From Streptantibioticus cattleyicolor NRRL 8057 = DSM 46488 (GTDB lineage: Bacteria; Actinomycetota; Actinomycetes; Streptomycetales; Streptomycetaceae): a stretch of DNA of 64,000 nt. The stretch lies in assembly GCF_000240165.1 (NCBI RefSeq), contig NC_017586.1, forward strand, positions 5,717,228 through 5,781,227, in the 5' to 3' direction. Below are positions 1-11,722 of this stretch, in pieces; position 1 is the stretch's first letter, and every line of letters begins with the position of its first letter. The position numbers and the translations under genes are program-made. A model generated the notes under the pieces. It had not been told where the DNA came from and made no database searches. It saw nothing but the letters and a program-made list of their open reading frames with translations.

Positions 1-460
1 CATCGGGGAGCGCCTGGTGCTGATAGAACGCGGCATCGAGAGCTGGCTCGACGAGCACCGGCCCGAATTCGTCGCCGTGGAGCGGGTGTTCAGCCAGCAC
101 AACGTGCGCACCGTGATGGGCACCGCCCAGGCGAGCGCGGTGGCCATCCTCTGCGCCTCGCGCCGCGGGCTGCCGGTCGCGCTGCACACCCCCAGCGAGG
201 TCAAGGCCGCCGTCACCGGCTCCGGCCGGGCCGACAAGGCGCAGGTCGGCTCGATGGTCACCCGGCTGCTGCGGCTCGCCGCGCCGCCGAAGCCGGCCGA
301 CGCCGCCGACGCCCTCGCGCTCGCCATCTGCCACATCTGGCGCGCCCCGGCCACCAACCGGCTCCAGCGCGCGGTCGAGAAGCTGGCCGCCGCGCAGCCG
401 TCCGCCACCGGCCCGTCCGCCGTGAACCCGGCCGTCGAGAACAGGAGAGGCACCGCATGA
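1..460 (+). CDS. ruvC: Holliday junction endonuclease RuvC, 5' truncated by window edge
   Basis: RuvC resolves Holliday junctions made by recombination, working with the RuvAB motor. The frame is open from position 2, so the true start lies upstream and only about the last 152 residues are present. Visible RuvC features are the acidic residue in [11 protein letters not shown], the stretch [14 protein letters not shown], and the C-terminal acidic cluster [14 protein letters not shown] that supplies the last metal ligands. The stop TGA overlaps the ruvA start (ATGA), so translation is probably coupled. The gene order ruvC-ruvA-ruvB is the usual one in actinobacteria. The operon promoter is outside the window. 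Confidence 0.95.
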   Translation, partial: IGERLVLIERGIESWLDEHRPEFVAVERVFSQHNVRTVMGTAQASAVAILCASRRGLPVALHTPSEVKAAVTGSGRADKAQVGSMVTRLLRLAAPPKPADAADALALAICHIWRAPATNRLQRAVEKLAAAQPSATGPSAVNPAVENRRGTA

Positions 461-1080
461 TCGCCTTCGTGACCGGACCGGTCGCCGCCGTCGCCCCCGA
501 CTCGGCCGTGATCGAGGTCGGCGGCGTCGGCATGGCCGTCCAGTGCACCCCGGGCACCCTGGCCGGGCTGCGGGTGGGGGAGCGGGCCCGGCTCGCCACC
601 TCACTGGTCGTCCGGGAGGACTCGCTGACCCTGTACGGCTTCGCCGACGACGACGAACGCCAGGTCTTCGAACTCCTCCAGACCGCCAGCGGTGTCGGAC
701 CCCGGCTCGCCCAGGCGATGCTCGCCGTCCACTCGCCCGAGGCGCTGCGGCTCGCGGTGGCCCAGGGCGACGAGAAGGCGCTGACCGCGGTGCCGGGCAT
801 CGGCAAGAAGGGCGCCCAGCGGCTGCTGCTGGAGCTGAAGGACCGGCTCGGCGCGCCCACCGGCGCGGCCGCCGCCCGTACGGTGGCCGCCTCCGCGCCC
901 CCCGCCTGGAGCGATCAGCTGCACTCCGCCCTGGTCGGCCTCGGCTACCAGCCCAAGGAGGCCGAGGAAGCGGTCGCCGCGGTCGCCCCGCAGGCCGAGG
1001 CGGCGGCCGGGGAGGGCAAGGCCCCGGACGTCTCCACCCTGCTGCGCGCCGCCCTGCGCACCTTGAACCGCACCCGCTGA
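457..1080 (+). CDS. ruvA: Holliday junction branch migration protein RuvA
   Basis: RuvA binds four-way junctions as a tetramer and loads the RuvB helicase. The 207-residue product has the N-terminal OB-fold start MIAFVTGPV, tandem helix-hairpin-helix motifs ([14 protein letters not shown] and [18 protein letters not shown]), a Pro/Ala-rich linker, and a C-terminal RuvB-contacting helical domain ([17 protein letters not shown]). Length is normal for the family. The ATG overlaps the ruvC stop, and GAGAGG a few bases upstream can serve as the ribosome binding site. Confidence 0.96.
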   Translation: MIAFVTGPVAAVAPDSAVIEVGGVGMAVQCTPGTLAGLRVGERARLATSLVVREDSLTLYGFADDDERQVFELLQTASGVGPRLAQAMLAVHSPEALRLAVAQGDEKALTAVPGIGKKGAQRLLLELKDRLGAPTGAAAARTVAASAPPAWSDQLHSALVGLGYQPKEAEEAVAAVAPQAEAAAGEGKAPDVSTLLRAALRTLNRTR

Positions 1081-1130
1081 CCCGCCCCGCACCCGCGACC
1101 CCGACCCGTACCGCCTGCCTGAGGACCTCG

Positions 1131-2195
1131 ATGACCTGGGACGAGACCGACTCCGCCGCCTCCGACCGCCTGGTCGCCGCCCTCGCCGACGGCGAGGACC
1201 GCGCGGTCGAGGCGGCGCTGCGCCCCAAGGACCTGGCCGAGTTCGTCGGCCAGGAACGCGTCCGGGAACAGCTCGACCTGGTCCTCAAGGCCGCCCGGCA
1301 GCGCGGCGGCACCGCCGACCACGTCCTGCTCTCCGGCGCCCCCGGCCTGGGCAAGACCACCCTGTCCATGATCATCGCGGCCGAGATGGGCGCCCCGATC
1401 CGGATCACCTCCGGTCCGGCGATCCAGCACGCCGGTGATCTCGCGGCCATCCTCTCCTCGCTCGCCGAGGGCGAGGTGCTCTTCCTCGACGAGATCCACC
1501 GCATGTCGCGGCCGGCCGAGGAGATGCTCTACATGGCGATGGAGGACTTCCGGGTCGACGTCGTGGTGGGCAAGGGCCCCGGCGCCACCGCCATCCCGCT
1601 GGAGCTGCCGCCGTTCACGCTGGTCGGCGCCACCACCCGGGCCGGTCTGCTGCCGCCGCCGCTGCGCGACCGCTTCGGCTTCACCGGCCACATGGAGTTC
1701 TACGCCCCGGCCGAGCTGGAGCGGGTGCTGCACCGCTCGGCCCGGCTGCTCGACGTCCCGCTGGACGCCGAAGGAGCCGCCGAGATCGCCGGCCGCTCCC
1801 GCGGCACCCCCCGCATCGCCAACCGCCTGCTGCGCCGGGTACGGGACTTCGCCCAGGTCAAGGCGGACGGCGTGGTCACCCGCGAGGTGGCCGCCGCGGC
1901 GCTCGACGTGTACGAGGTCGACGGGCGCGGCCTCGACCGGCTCGACCGCGCGGTGCTCGACGCGCTGCTGCGGCTCTTCGGCGGCGGCCCGGTCGGCCTG
2001 TCGACGCTGGCCGTCGCGGTCGGCGAGGAACGTGAGACCGTGGAAGAGGTCGCCGAACCGTTTCTGGTCCGTGAAGGACTGCTGGCCCGTACGCCCCGTG
2101 GCCGGATCGCCACCCCCGCGGCCTGGGCCCACCTGGGCCTGGCACCCCCGCAGGGCACCGGCGCTCCTGGTCAGCAGGGCCTGTTCGGGCCATGA
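1131..2195 (+). CDS. ruvB: Holliday junction branch migration helicase RuvB
   Basis: RuvB is the hexameric AAA+ ATPase that drives branch migration with RuvA. The frame is open far upstream, but the ATG at 1131 gives the normal length (354 aa) and a typical Streptomyces N-terminus ([13 protein letters not shown]). The protein shows [13 protein letters not shown], Walker [10 protein letters not shown], Walker B FLDEIHR, sensor GATTRAG, and the C-terminal winged helix ending in the common QGLFGP tail. It lies 50 nt after ruvA, in the same operon. Confidence 0.96.
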   Translation: MTWDETDSAASDRLVAALADGEDRAVEAALRPKDLAEFVGQERVREQLDLVLKAARQRGGTADHVLLSGAPGLGKTTLSMIIAAEMGAPIRITSGPAIQHAGDLAAILSSLAEGEVLFLDEIHRMSRPAEEMLYMAMEDFRVDVVVGKGPGATAIPLELPPFTLVGATTRAGLLPPPLRDRFGFTGHMEFYAPAELERVLHRSARLLDVPLDAEGAAEIAGRSRGTPRIANRLLRRVRDFAQVKADGVVTREVAAAALDVYEVDGRGLDRLDRAVLDALLRLFGGGPVGLSTLAVAVGEERETVEEVAEPFLVREGLLARTPRGRIATPAAWAHLGLAPPQGTGAPGQQGLFGP

Positions 2196-2242
2196 CGGCG
2201 CGGAGACTCGCCGCTTCCGGAACCGCAGTGGGATGCTGGGCG

Positions 2243-2272
2243 TTGTTACCGAGGTGCGGGTTCGCCTAGACT
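2243..2272 (+). promoter_or_regulatory. Candidate promoter for yajC-secD-secF
   Basis: TTGTTA (2243-2248) and TAGACT (2267-2272) are separated by 18 nt and lie about 85 nt before yajC. Both resemble the principal sigma factor (HrdB) consensus. The position fits a separate transcription unit starting after ruvB. Confidence 0.55.
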
Positions 2273-2357
2273 CCGCCGACGCCTCCCCGCAAGGACGGCG
2301 CCCCATCCGTAGACCAGGCCGCGCGCATGTGGCCATGCGAAGGAAACCCCCCAGGCC

Positions 2358-2813
2358 GTGAATTACGCCACGTTCCTCCCCTTCATCCTGATCATCGGCG
2401 TCATGTTCCTCATGACGCGCTCGGCCAAGAACAAGCAGCGCCAGGCCGCCCAGATGCGCGACCAGATGCAGCCCGGTTCCGGTGTCCGGACCATCGGCGG
2501 CATGATCGCCCGCGTCAAGGAGGTCCGGGACACCACGGTGCTCCTCGAGATCGAGCCCGGTGTGCACGCCCTCTTCGCCAAGACCGCCGTCGCCACGGTG
2601 CTGCCCGACGAGGAGTTCGAGCGCCTGGTCAGCAACGACGTCCCGCTCACCTTCGAGGAGCCGTCCGCGGCCGACGCCACCCCCGGCGACGCCGGTGACG
2701 AGCCGCACGAGGCCGCCGCCGAGGAGACCGACGCCACCGCCGGCCCGTCCCTCGTCAAGGACACGGCCGACGAGAAGGACGCGACGAAGGACGCCAAGGC
2801 CGACGGCAAGTAG
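2358..2813 (+). CDS. yajC: Preprotein translocase accessory subunit YajC
   Basis: YajC is a small membrane partner of SecD-SecF in the Sec translocon. The 151-residue product has one N-terminal membrane segment (FLPFILIIGVMFLMT, about residues 6-20), a basic stop-transfer stretch (RSAKNKQRQAAQMRDQ), the YajC core (VRTIGGMIARV), and a long Asp/Glu/Ala-rich cytoplasmic tail that is longer than in E. coli. GTG is the start, with AAGGAAA about 10 nt upstream. Its place directly before secD supports the assignment. Confidence 0.93.
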   Translation: MNYATFLPFILIIGVMFLMTRSAKNKQRQAAQMRDQMQPGSGVRTIGGMIARVKEVRDTTVLLEIEPGVHALFAKTAVATVLPDEEFERLVSNDVPLTFEEPSAADATPGDAGDEPHEAAAEETDATAGPSLVKDTADEKDATKDAKADGK

Positions 2814-2820
2814 CGTGTGA

Positions 2821-2849
2821 GGTCCGGCATGCCAGGGGCGTGCCGGGCC
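2821..2849 (+). terminator. Hairpin between yajC and secD
   Basis: Thirteen-base arms (2821-2833 and 2837-2849) pair with two G-U wobbles around a 3-nt loop, 7 nt after the yajC stop. No T-run follows. It could be a weak terminator, an RNA processing site or a stability element that sets different levels of YajC and SecDF. Confidence 0.4.
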
Positions 2850-2943
2850 TTCGCCGGAGAGCGTTCGTTACGTCCTCACAACATTTCGTGGCCGCCCGTG
2901 GCACCGTTGGACGCGGAGCGGTTGGACAGGGAGAAACGAGAAG

Positions 2944-4677
2944 GTGGCAGCACCCAAGAAGGGGCGCAGGTCCCCGGGCGCACAGGGTCATCCCGGCCGC
3001 GCGCTGGCCGGGATCCTGGTGGCGTTGGTCGCGCTGACCGGAGCGATGTTCGTCTCCGGCGACACCACCCCGCGGCTGGGCATCGACCTGGCGGGCGGCA
3101 CCAGCATCACGCTGACGGCGCACAACCCGCCCGGGCAGCCCAACGCGATCAACCCGACCAACATGAACACCGCCGTCAACATCATCAACCGGCGGGTCAA
3201 CGGTCTGGGTGTCACCGAGTCCGAGGTGCAGACCCAGGGGAGCGACAACATCGTCGTCAACATCCCCAAGGGCACCAACAGCGATCAGGCGGCCAAGCAG
3301 GTCGGCACCACCGCCCGGCTGTACTTCCGCACCGTGGTGACCGAGGCGGCCGGCGCCCCCACCCCCTCCCCGTCCTCCAGCCCCTCGACGTCCCCCTCGG
3401 GCAAGGCCACCGGCAAGCCCTCCTCCGGCAAGGGCACCACCCCCTCGCCCAGCGCCACCACGCAGGGCCGGGCCGTCACCGACGCGCTGAAGAACCCGGG
3501 CGCCGGCGGCAAGCCGGCCACCCCGTCGGCCCCCGCCACCCCGCCGACCACGCCGGGCACCTCCAGCCTGGCGAGCGTGCCGCCCGCGGTGCAGAAGCAG
3601 TTCGCCGAGTTGGACTGCACCAAGCCGGCCCAGCGCAGCCAGGCCGGCGCCAACGCCACCGCGACCGACACCACCGTGGGATGCAGCCAGGACGGCAAGG
3701 CCAAGTACATCCTCGGCCCGTCCCAGGTCGACGGCAAGGACGTCACCAGCGCCAAGGCGGTCTTCGACACCCAGCAGGGCTCCGGCTGGACGGTCAGCCT
3801 CGGCTTCAACTCGCACGGCGCCAACCGCTTCACCGACGTCACCAGCCAGCTGGCCAAGCAGCAGCCGCCGAACAACCAGTTCGCCATCGTGCTGGACAAC
3901 CAGGTGGTCTCCTCCCCGTCGGTCTCCCAGCCGATCACCGGCGGCCAGGCGGAGATCTACGGCAGCTTCACCCAGCAGTCCGCCGAGGACCTGGCCAACG
4001 TGCTCTCCTACGGCGCGCTGCCGCTGTCGTTCTCCATCTCCGACCGCACCACCGTCTCCCCGCAGCTCGGCGGTGAGCAGCTCCAGGGCGGTCTGATCGC
4101 CGGCGCCGTCGGCCTCGCCCTCGTCGTGCTCTACCTGCTGGCCTACTACCGGGGCCTGAGCTTCGTGGCCGTGGTCAGCCTGATCGTCTCTGCCGTGCTC
4201 ACCTACACGATCATGGCGTTGCTGGGGCGGGCGATCGGCTTCGCGCTCAACCTGCCGGCCGTCTGCGGCGCCATCGTGGCCATCGGCATCACGGCGGACT
4301 CGTTCATCGTCTACTTCGAACGGATCCGGGACGAACTGCGGCACGGCCGCAGCCTCGCCCCCTCGGTCCAGCGGGCCTGGCCGCGTGCCCGGCGCACCAT
4401 CCTGGTCTCCGACTTCGTGTCGTTCCTCGCCGCGGCCGTGCTCTTCATCGTCTCGGTCGGCAAGGTGCAGGGCTTCGCGTTCACGCTGGGGCTGACCACG
4501 CTGCTCGACGTGGTCGTGGTCTACCTGTTCACCAAGCCGCTGATGACCCTCCTGGCCCGCCGCAAGTTCTACGCCCAGGGCCACCCGTGGTCCGGCCTCA
4601 ACCCCAAGAGCCTGGGTGTCCAGGCCCCGCTCCGCCGCGGTCGCCGCCCGGCACGCCCCGAAGCCAAGGAGGCCTGA
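2944..4677 (+). CDS. secD: Protein translocase subunit SecD
   Basis: SecD with SecF uses the proton gradient to help pull secreted proteins across the membrane. The 577-residue protein has one N-terminal membrane segment (about 20-37), the conserved LGIDLAGGTSITL motif, the extracellular domain, and five C-terminal membrane helices containing AIGITADSFIVYFERIRDE. Residues about 137-210 are a Pro/Ser/Thr/Gly-rich low-complexity insertion inside the extracellular domain, absent from E. coli SecD. GTG at 2944 follows GGGAGAAACGAG, a usable ribosome binding site. The stop overlaps the secF start. Confidence 0.95.
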   Translation: MAAPKKGRRSPGAQGHPGRALAGILVALVALTGAMFVSGDTTPRLGIDLAGGTSITLTAHNPPGQPNAINPTNMNTAVNIINRRVNGLGVTESEVQTQGSDNIVVNIPKGTNSDQAAKQVGTTARLYFRTVVTEAAGAPTPSPSSSPSTSPSGKATGKPSSGKGTTPSPSATTQGRAVTDALKNPGAGGKPATPSAPATPPTTPGTSSLASVPPAVQKQFAELDCTKPAQRSQAGANATATDTTVGCSQDGKAKYILGPSQVDGKDVTSAKAVFDTQQGSGWTVSLGFNSHGANRFTDVTSQLAKQQPPNNQFAIVLDNQVVSSPSVSQPITGGQAEIYGSFTQQSAEDLANVLSYGALPLSFSISDRTTVSPQLGGEQLQGGLIAGAVGLALVVLYLLAYYRGLSFVAVVSLIVSAVLTYTIMALLGRAIGFALNLPAVCGAIVAIGITADSFIVYFERIRDELRHGRSLAPSVQRAWPRARRTILVSDFVSFLAAAVLFIVSVGKVQGFAFTLGLTTLLDVVVVYLFTKPLMTLLARRKFYAQGHPWSGLNPKSLGVQAPLRRGRRPARPEAKEA

Positions 4678-5837
4678 TGTCCCGGCTCGGCACTCTCGGT
4701 CACCGTCTGCACCGGGGCGAGGTCTCGTACGACTTCGTCGGCAAGCGCAAGATCTGGTACGGCGTCTCGATCCTGATCACCCTGGTCGCGATCGTCGGCC
4801 TCGCCGTCAACGGCCTCAACCGGGGCATCGAGTTCTCCGGCGGCGCGGTCTTCACCACGCCCAAGACCTCGATGTCCACCGCCGCCGCCCAGTCCAAGGC
4901 GTCCGACGCGGCGGGCGGACGCCACGACGTCATCGTCCAGAAGCTGGGCACCGGCGGGCTGCGGATCCAGATCAGCGGCATCAACGGCGGCACCGCGGAC
5001 AACGTCAAGGACAAGCTCGCCGCCGGCCTCGGCGTGAAGTCCGTCGACGCCCAGGTGGTCGGCCCCAGCTGGGGCAAGGAGATCTCCCAGAAGGCCCTGC
5101 TCGGCCTGGTGATCTTCATGGTCCTGGTCGTCGTCTACCTGGCGATCGCCTTCGAGTGGCGGATGGCGCTCAGCGCGCTGGTCGCCCTGGTGCACGACCT
5201 GACGATCACCGTCGGCGTCTACGCGCTGGTGGGCTTCGAGGTCACCCCGGGCACCGTGATCGGCCTGCTGACCATCCTCGGTTACTCCCTCTACGACACC
5301 GTCGTCGTCTTCGACGGTCTGAAGGAGACCACCAAGGGCATCACCGGCCAGACCCGGTTCACCTACAGCGAGCTGGCCAACCGCAGCCTCAACCAGACGC
5401 TGGTGCGCTCCATCAACACCACCGTCGTCGCGCTGCTGCCGGTGGCCGCGCTGCTCTTCGTCGGCGGCGGCCTGCTGGGCGCGGGCATGCTCAACGACAT
5501 CGCGCTCGCGCTCTTCGTGGGCCTGGCGGCCGGCGCCTACTCCTCGATCTTCATCGCCACCCCGCTGGTCGCCTCCTTCAAGGAGCGCACCCCCGAGATG
5601 CGCGGGCTGGCCCGGCGGGTCGCCGCCAAGCGGGCCAAGGGCGGCGCCGACGAGGGCGACGAGTCCGGTACCGGCACCGTCGGCCCCGACGAGAACGCCC
5701 CCGAGGACGGCGCGGACGACGACGAGCCGGTGGAAGCCGGAAGCGGAGCCGGTACCGGCATCGGCAGCCAGCGGCGCACCTCCGCCCCCCGCAGCAACCG
5801 GGGTGGCCGAGGCCGCCCCTCCGGCAAGCGCCGCTAG
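4677..5837 (+). CDS. secF: Protein translocase subunit SecF
   Basis: SecF is the partner of SecD. The start ATG overlaps the secD stop by one base (TGATG), so translation is probably coupled; upstream in-frame codons lie inside secD. The 386-residue product has a basic N-terminus, the motif GLNRGIEFSGGAVF, six predicted membrane helices, and LGYSLYDTVVVFD in the conserved fifth region. The last 75 or so residues form a hydrophilic Gly/Asp/Arg-rich cytoplasmic tail. Confidence 0.95.
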   Translation: MSRLGTLGHRLHRGEVSYDFVGKRKIWYGVSILITLVAIVGLAVNGLNRGIEFSGGAVFTTPKTSMSTAAAQSKASDAAGGRHDVIVQKLGTGGLRIQISGINGGTADNVKDKLAAGLGVKSVDAQVVGPSWGKEISQKALLGLVIFMVLVVVYLAIAFEWRMALSALVALVHDLTITVGVYALVGFEVTPGTVIGLLTILGYSLYDTVVVFDGLKETTKGITGQTRFTYSELANRSLNQTLVRSINTTVVALLPVAALLFVGGGLLGAGMLNDIALALFVGLAAGAYSSIFIATPLVASFKERTPEMRGLARRVAAKRAKGGADEGDESGTGTVGPDENAPEDGADDDEPVEAGSGAGTGIGSQRRTSAPRSNRGGRGRPSGKRR

Positions 5838-5864
5838 CCACCCTCCGGCCCCGAGGAGAAGACC

Positions 5865-6425
5865 ATGACCACGGCCGACATAGCCGACGCCGGCCTGCGG
5901 AAACTGCTGCTCAGCAGGATCCGTGACGTACCCGACTACCCGCAGCCCGGGGTCGTCTTCAAGGACATCACCCCGCTGCTCGCCGACCACGCCGCCTTCA
6001 GCGCGCTGATCGACGCCCTCGCCGCGCTCTGCGTGCGCCACGAGGCCGACAAGGTGGTCGGGCTGGAGGCACGCGGCTTCATCCTCGCCGCGCCGGCCGC
6101 GGCCAAGGCCGGGCTCGGCTTCGTCCCGGTACGCAAGGCCGGCAAGCTCCCCGGGGCCACCCTGCGCCAGGCGTACGAGCTGGAGTACGGCACCGCGGAG
6201 ATCGAGGTGCACGCCGACGCCTTCCAGCCGGGCGACCGGGTGCTCGTCATCGACGACGTCCTCGCCACCGGCGGCACCGCCGAGGCGTCCATGGCGCTGA
6301 TCGAACGGGCCGGCGCCCGGGTCGCCGGCCTCGCGGTCCTGATGGAGCTGGGGTTCCTGAGCGGCCGTGACCGGCTCGCCCCGGCCCTGGCGGGGGCACC
6401 GCTGGACGCCCTGGTCACGGTCTGA
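5865..6425 (+). CDS. apt: Adenine phosphoribosyltransferase
   Basis: This enzyme salvages adenine to AMP using PRPP in the cytoplasm. The 186-residue product contains DYPQPGVVFKDITPLL, LEARGFILAAPAA, and the PRPP-binding loop VLVIDDVLATGGTAEAS, all typical of APRT. It follows secF by 27 nt with GAGGAGAAGACC as ribosome binding site. The order secD-secF-apt-rel is conserved in Streptomyces. A long perfect hairpin closes the unit. Confidence 0.95.
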   Translation: MTTADIADAGLRKLLLSRIRDVPDYPQPGVVFKDITPLLADHAAFSALIDALAALCVRHEADKVVGLEARGFILAAPAAAKAGLGFVPVRKAGKLPGATLRQAYELEYGTAEIEVHADAFQPGDRVLVIDDVLATGGTAEASMALIERAGARVAGLAVLMELGFLSGRDRLAPALAGAPLDALVTV

Positions 6426-6432
6426 CCGTGTC

Positions 6433-6481
6433 CGGCCCCGGGGCCCGTCCGATCACCACCACCGGACGGGCCCCGGGGCCG
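6433..6481 (+). terminator. Intrinsic-type terminator after apt
   Basis: Perfect 19-bp inverted repeat (6433-6451 and 6463-6481) with an 11-nt loop, starting 7 nt after the apt stop. It is very GC-rich with only a short T stretch after it, as is usual for Streptomyces terminators. It separates the secDF-apt unit from rel. Confidence 0.75.
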
Positions 6482-6654
6482 TTACGTCCCGCCGCACCCG
6501 GCGGCCACCCGCCGCCGGCCCGCACCCCGCACGCCGTGGCCGGCGCACCGGTGCGCCCTTCCCCCCACCGCCCACCGGCGACCCGTTGTCTCGGCCATCG
6601 GGTCGATACCATGGGATTCCGGCCCGTCCGGGCCGGACCGCTTGAGGAGTGCCC

Positions 6655-9117
<2,463 letters not shown>

Positions 9118-9130
9118 CCGCGCCAAGTCC

Positions 9131-9166
9131 GCGGCCCCCGCACCCGGCACCGGGTACGGGGGCCGC
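9131..9166. terminator. Bidirectional hairpin between rel and the DUF349 gene
   Basis: Arms of 17 bases (9131-9147 and 9150-9166) pair with one internal mismatch around a 2-nt loop. The hairpin sits between two convergent genes and could stop transcription from both sides. Confidence 0.65.
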
Positions 9167-9186
9167 GGCGAAGGCGCCGCCCGGCG

Positions 9187-10416
9187 TCAGCCGCCGAACT
9201 CCTGGAGCCCCTTGAGCGCCTGGTCGAGCAGGGCCTGCCGGCCTTCCAGCTCCTTGGCGAGCTTGTCGGCCTTGGCGGTGTTGCCGGCCGCCCGCGCCGC
9301 CTCGATCTGCCCGCGGAGCTTGTCCACGGCGGCCTGGAGCTGACCGGTCAGCCCCTCGGCCCGGGCCCGCGCCTCGGGGTTGGTGCGCCGCCACTCGGCC
9401 TCCTCGGCCTCCTGGATCGCCCGCTCCACCGCGTGCATGCGCGCCTCGATCCGCGGCCGGGCGTCCCTGGGCACGTGGCCGATGGCCTCCCACCGCTCGT
9501 TGACCGAACGGAACGCAGCCCGGGCCGCCTTCAGATCGGTCACCGGCAGCAGCTTCTCGGCCTCCGCGGCCAGCTCCTCCTTGCGGGTGAGGTTCTCCCG
9601 CTGCTCGGAGTCGCGCTCGGCGAACGCCTCGGAACGGGCCGCGAAGAAGACGTCCTGGGCGCCGCGGAAGCGGTTCCACAGCTCCTCCTCGGCCTCCCGC
9701 TGGGCCCGGCCGGCCGCCTTCCAGTCGGCCATCAGCTCGCGGTAGCGGGCCGCGGTGGCCCCCCAGTCGGTGGAGCCGGAGATCTCCTCCGCCTCGGCCA
9801 CCAGCCGTTCCTTGACCTTCCGGGCCTCCTCGCGCTGGGCGTCCAGCGAGGCGAAGTGCGCCTTGCGCCGCTTGGAGAAGACCGACCGGGCGTGGCTGAA
9901 GCGGTGCCACAGCTCGTCGTCGGTCTTGCGGTCCAGCCGCGGCAGCGACTTCCAGGTGTCCACCAGGGCCCGCAGCCGCTCCCCGGCCGACCGCCACTGC
10001 TCGCTCACCGAGAGCTGCTCGGCCTCGGCGACCAGGTCCTCCTTGGCCTTCCTGGCCTCGTCGGCGGCCTTGGCCTTGGCCACCTTGCGCTCCTCGCGGC
10101 GCGCCTCGACCTCCGCGGAGAGCGCGTCGAGGCGGCGGGCCAGTGCTTCGAGGTCGCCCACCGCGTGCGCGTCCACCACGGAGGCGCGCAGGTGCTCGAT
10201 GGCGGTCTGCGCGTCCTTGGCCGACAGGTCGGTGGTGCGTACCCGGCGTTCGAGGAGGCCGATCTCGACCACGAGCCCTTCGTACTTGCGCTTGAAGTAG
10301 GCCAGCGCCTCATCGGGAGAGCCTGCCTGCCACGAGCCGACCTCCCGTTCACCGTCGGCCGTCCGCACGTACACGGTCCCCGTCTCGTCGACGCGTCCCC
10401 ATGGGTCGCTGCTCAC
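9187..10416 (-). CDS. DUF349 repeat protein
   Basis: Predicted cytoplasmic protein of 409 residues made of several DUF349 repeats, recognisable by WRFSHARSVFSKRRKAHF, ELWNRFRGAQDVFFAARSEAF and related Trp/Arg-rich helices separated by Glu/Ala/Lys-rich coiled-coil segments. The molecular function is not established. The start is GTG at 10416 (protein begins SSDPWGRVDETG) because GGAGGAGG lies just before it; the open frame extends further but without coding character. It is convergent with rel and its position next to rel is conserved in Streptomyces. Confidence 0.88.
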   Translation of the reverse strand: MSSDPWGRVDETGTVYVRTADGEREVGSWQAGSPDEALAYFKRKYEGLVVEIGLLERRVRTTDLSAKDAQTAIEHLRASVVDAHAVGDLEALARRLDALSAEVEARREERKVAKAKAADEARKAKEDLVAEAEQLSVSEQWRSAGERLRALVDTWKSLPRLDRKTDDELWHRFSHARSVFSKRRKAHFASLDAQREEARKVKERLVAEAEEISGSTDWGATAARYRELMADWKAAGRAQREAEEELWNRFRGAQDVFFAARSEAFAERDSEQRENLTRKEELAAEAEKLLPVTDLKAARAAFRSVNERWEAIGHVPRDARPRIEARMHAVERAIQEAEEAEWRRTNPEARARAEGLTGQLQAAVDKLRGQIEAARAAGNTAKADKLAKELEGRQALLDQALKGLQEFGG

Positions 10417-10690
10417 AGCGCCTCCTCCACGTGATGCCCGTGCCGCCTCCCGGCGGCGGACATCGTCCACAGTTCTCTCCGGCCGGGCCTCGCCCTGGCC
10501 GGTCCGACGGTGCTGCCGGCCGCGCGTACCGTGCGGTCCGCGCGGTCCGGGTACTTCCTGGCATCGGGTGGCAGCCGTCGGCATAGGCACCCTATACACC
10601 GCCAACATAGGCGACCGGTGGCCTGGCTGTCCGCATCCAGCGCTGGCGAATTCACCAGCTGGACGCCGGTCGCCACGACCACCGGGACCG

Positions 10691-11521
10691 CTACGACCGG
10701 GTGACCGTCGCCTTGTCGACGACCACGGTGGCGTTGGGCGCGCCGTCGCCGCTTCCGGTGGACTCCCCGGCGGCGGCGATCTTCTGCAGCACCTTCATCC
10801 CCTCCGGGCTCACCGTGCCGAACGGGGTGTAGGAGGCCGGCAGCCGGCTGTCCTTGTAGACCAGGAAGAACTGGCTGCCGCCGGAGTGCGGTTGGCCGGT
10901 GTTGGCCATCGCCACGGTGCCCGCCGGATAGGTGCCCTTGGAGATCGCGGGCGCCTTCAGGTTCTCGTCCGGGATGGTGTAGCCGGGGCCGCCCTGGCCG
11001 GTGCCCTTGGGGTCGCCGCACTGGAGCACGTACAGCGGGGCGCTGGTGGTCAGCCGGTGGCACCTGGTGTGGTCGAAGAAGCCTTGCGCGGCGAGGAAGT
11101 TGAAGGAGTTGACGGTGTGCGGCGCGGCGGCGGCGTCCAGCTTGAGGGCGATGTCACCGCAGGTGGTGCGGAGATCCATGGTGTAGGAGGCGCCCTTGTC
11201 GATGGTCATCGCCGGCTCGCTCTTCCACTGCTTGGTGCCCGGCGAGCCCGGGGCCGGCTTGCCGCAGGGGTCGGCGCCCTTGTGGTCGGCGCCCGGTGTG
11301 GTGGCGGAGCCGGAGGGGGCCGCCGCGTCGGTCTTGTGCCCGTCGCCGCCGAGCCCGGTGGAGGCCCAGGCCGCGGCGCCGGCGGCCACCGCCACCGCGA
11401 CCACCACGCCGATCACCGTGTTGCGCCGCCTGGCCTTGGCCCGCTGCGCCGCCCGGCGCTCCTGCTGCCGCTGGTACTTCTCGCGGGCGAGCTGCCGCCG
11501 CCGCTGATCCTTGCTTGCCAC
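10691..11521 (-). CDS. Membrane-anchored cyclophilin-type peptidyl-prolyl isomerase
   Basis: Predicted extracellular prolyl isomerase that assists folding of exported proteins. The 276-residue product begins with a very basic cytoplasmic stretch (KDQRRRQLAREKYQRQQERR), then one membrane segment (TVIGVVVAVAVAAGAAAWAS), a low-complexity linker, and a cyclophilin domain (GDIALKLDAAAAPHTVNSFNFLAAQGFFDHTRCHR; FFLVYKDSRLPASYTPFGTVS). GTG at 11521 is preferred because GGAAGGG precedes it at good spacing; the earlier ATG lacks one. It is divergent from the hydrolase-hisS pair. Confidence 0.92.
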   Translation of the reverse strand: MASKDQRRRQLAREKYQRQQERRAAQRAKARRRNTVIGVVVAVAVAAGAAAWASTGLGGDGHKTDAAAPSGSATTPGADHKGADPCGKPAPGSPGTKQWKSEPAMTIDKGASYTMDLRTTCGDIALKLDAAAAPHTVNSFNFLAAQGFFDHTRCHRLTTSAPLYVLQCGDPKGTGQGGPGYTIPDENLKAPAISKGTYPAGTVAMANTGQPHSGGSQFFLVYKDSRLPASYTPFGTVSPEGMKVLQKIAAAGESTGSGDGAPNATVVVDKATVTRS

Positions 11522-11635
11522 TTCAGCCCTTCCGATGACTGCCGATACCGCCTCGTGCGCGGTGCCGCCGATCCTCGCGCCGGTGCTCCGTACAGTCCAG
11601 GGGCGGCGGCACACCCGGTGCCGTGACGATACGGG

Positions 11636-11666
11636 TTAGCGTCCGGATCGTCCCCGCCGGTAGGCT
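11636..11666 (+). promoter_or_regulatory. Candidate promoter for the hydrolase-hisS unit
   Basis: TTAGCG (11636-11641) and TAGGCT (11661-11666) are spaced 19 nt and lie 57 nt before the GTG of the hydrolase gene. The -10 match is good; the spacing is slightly long. Confidence 0.4.
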
Positions 11667-11722
11667 CTTGCCCTGGACAGCCGCCCACCGCGCGGACCGT
11701 CGCGGACGACAGAAGGACGATC

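Noticed and set aside
543-1130. N-terminal extension of ruvB
   Set aside because: The frame is open through ruvA, but the added residues are a ruvA shadow; ATG at 1131 gives the normal RuvB length.
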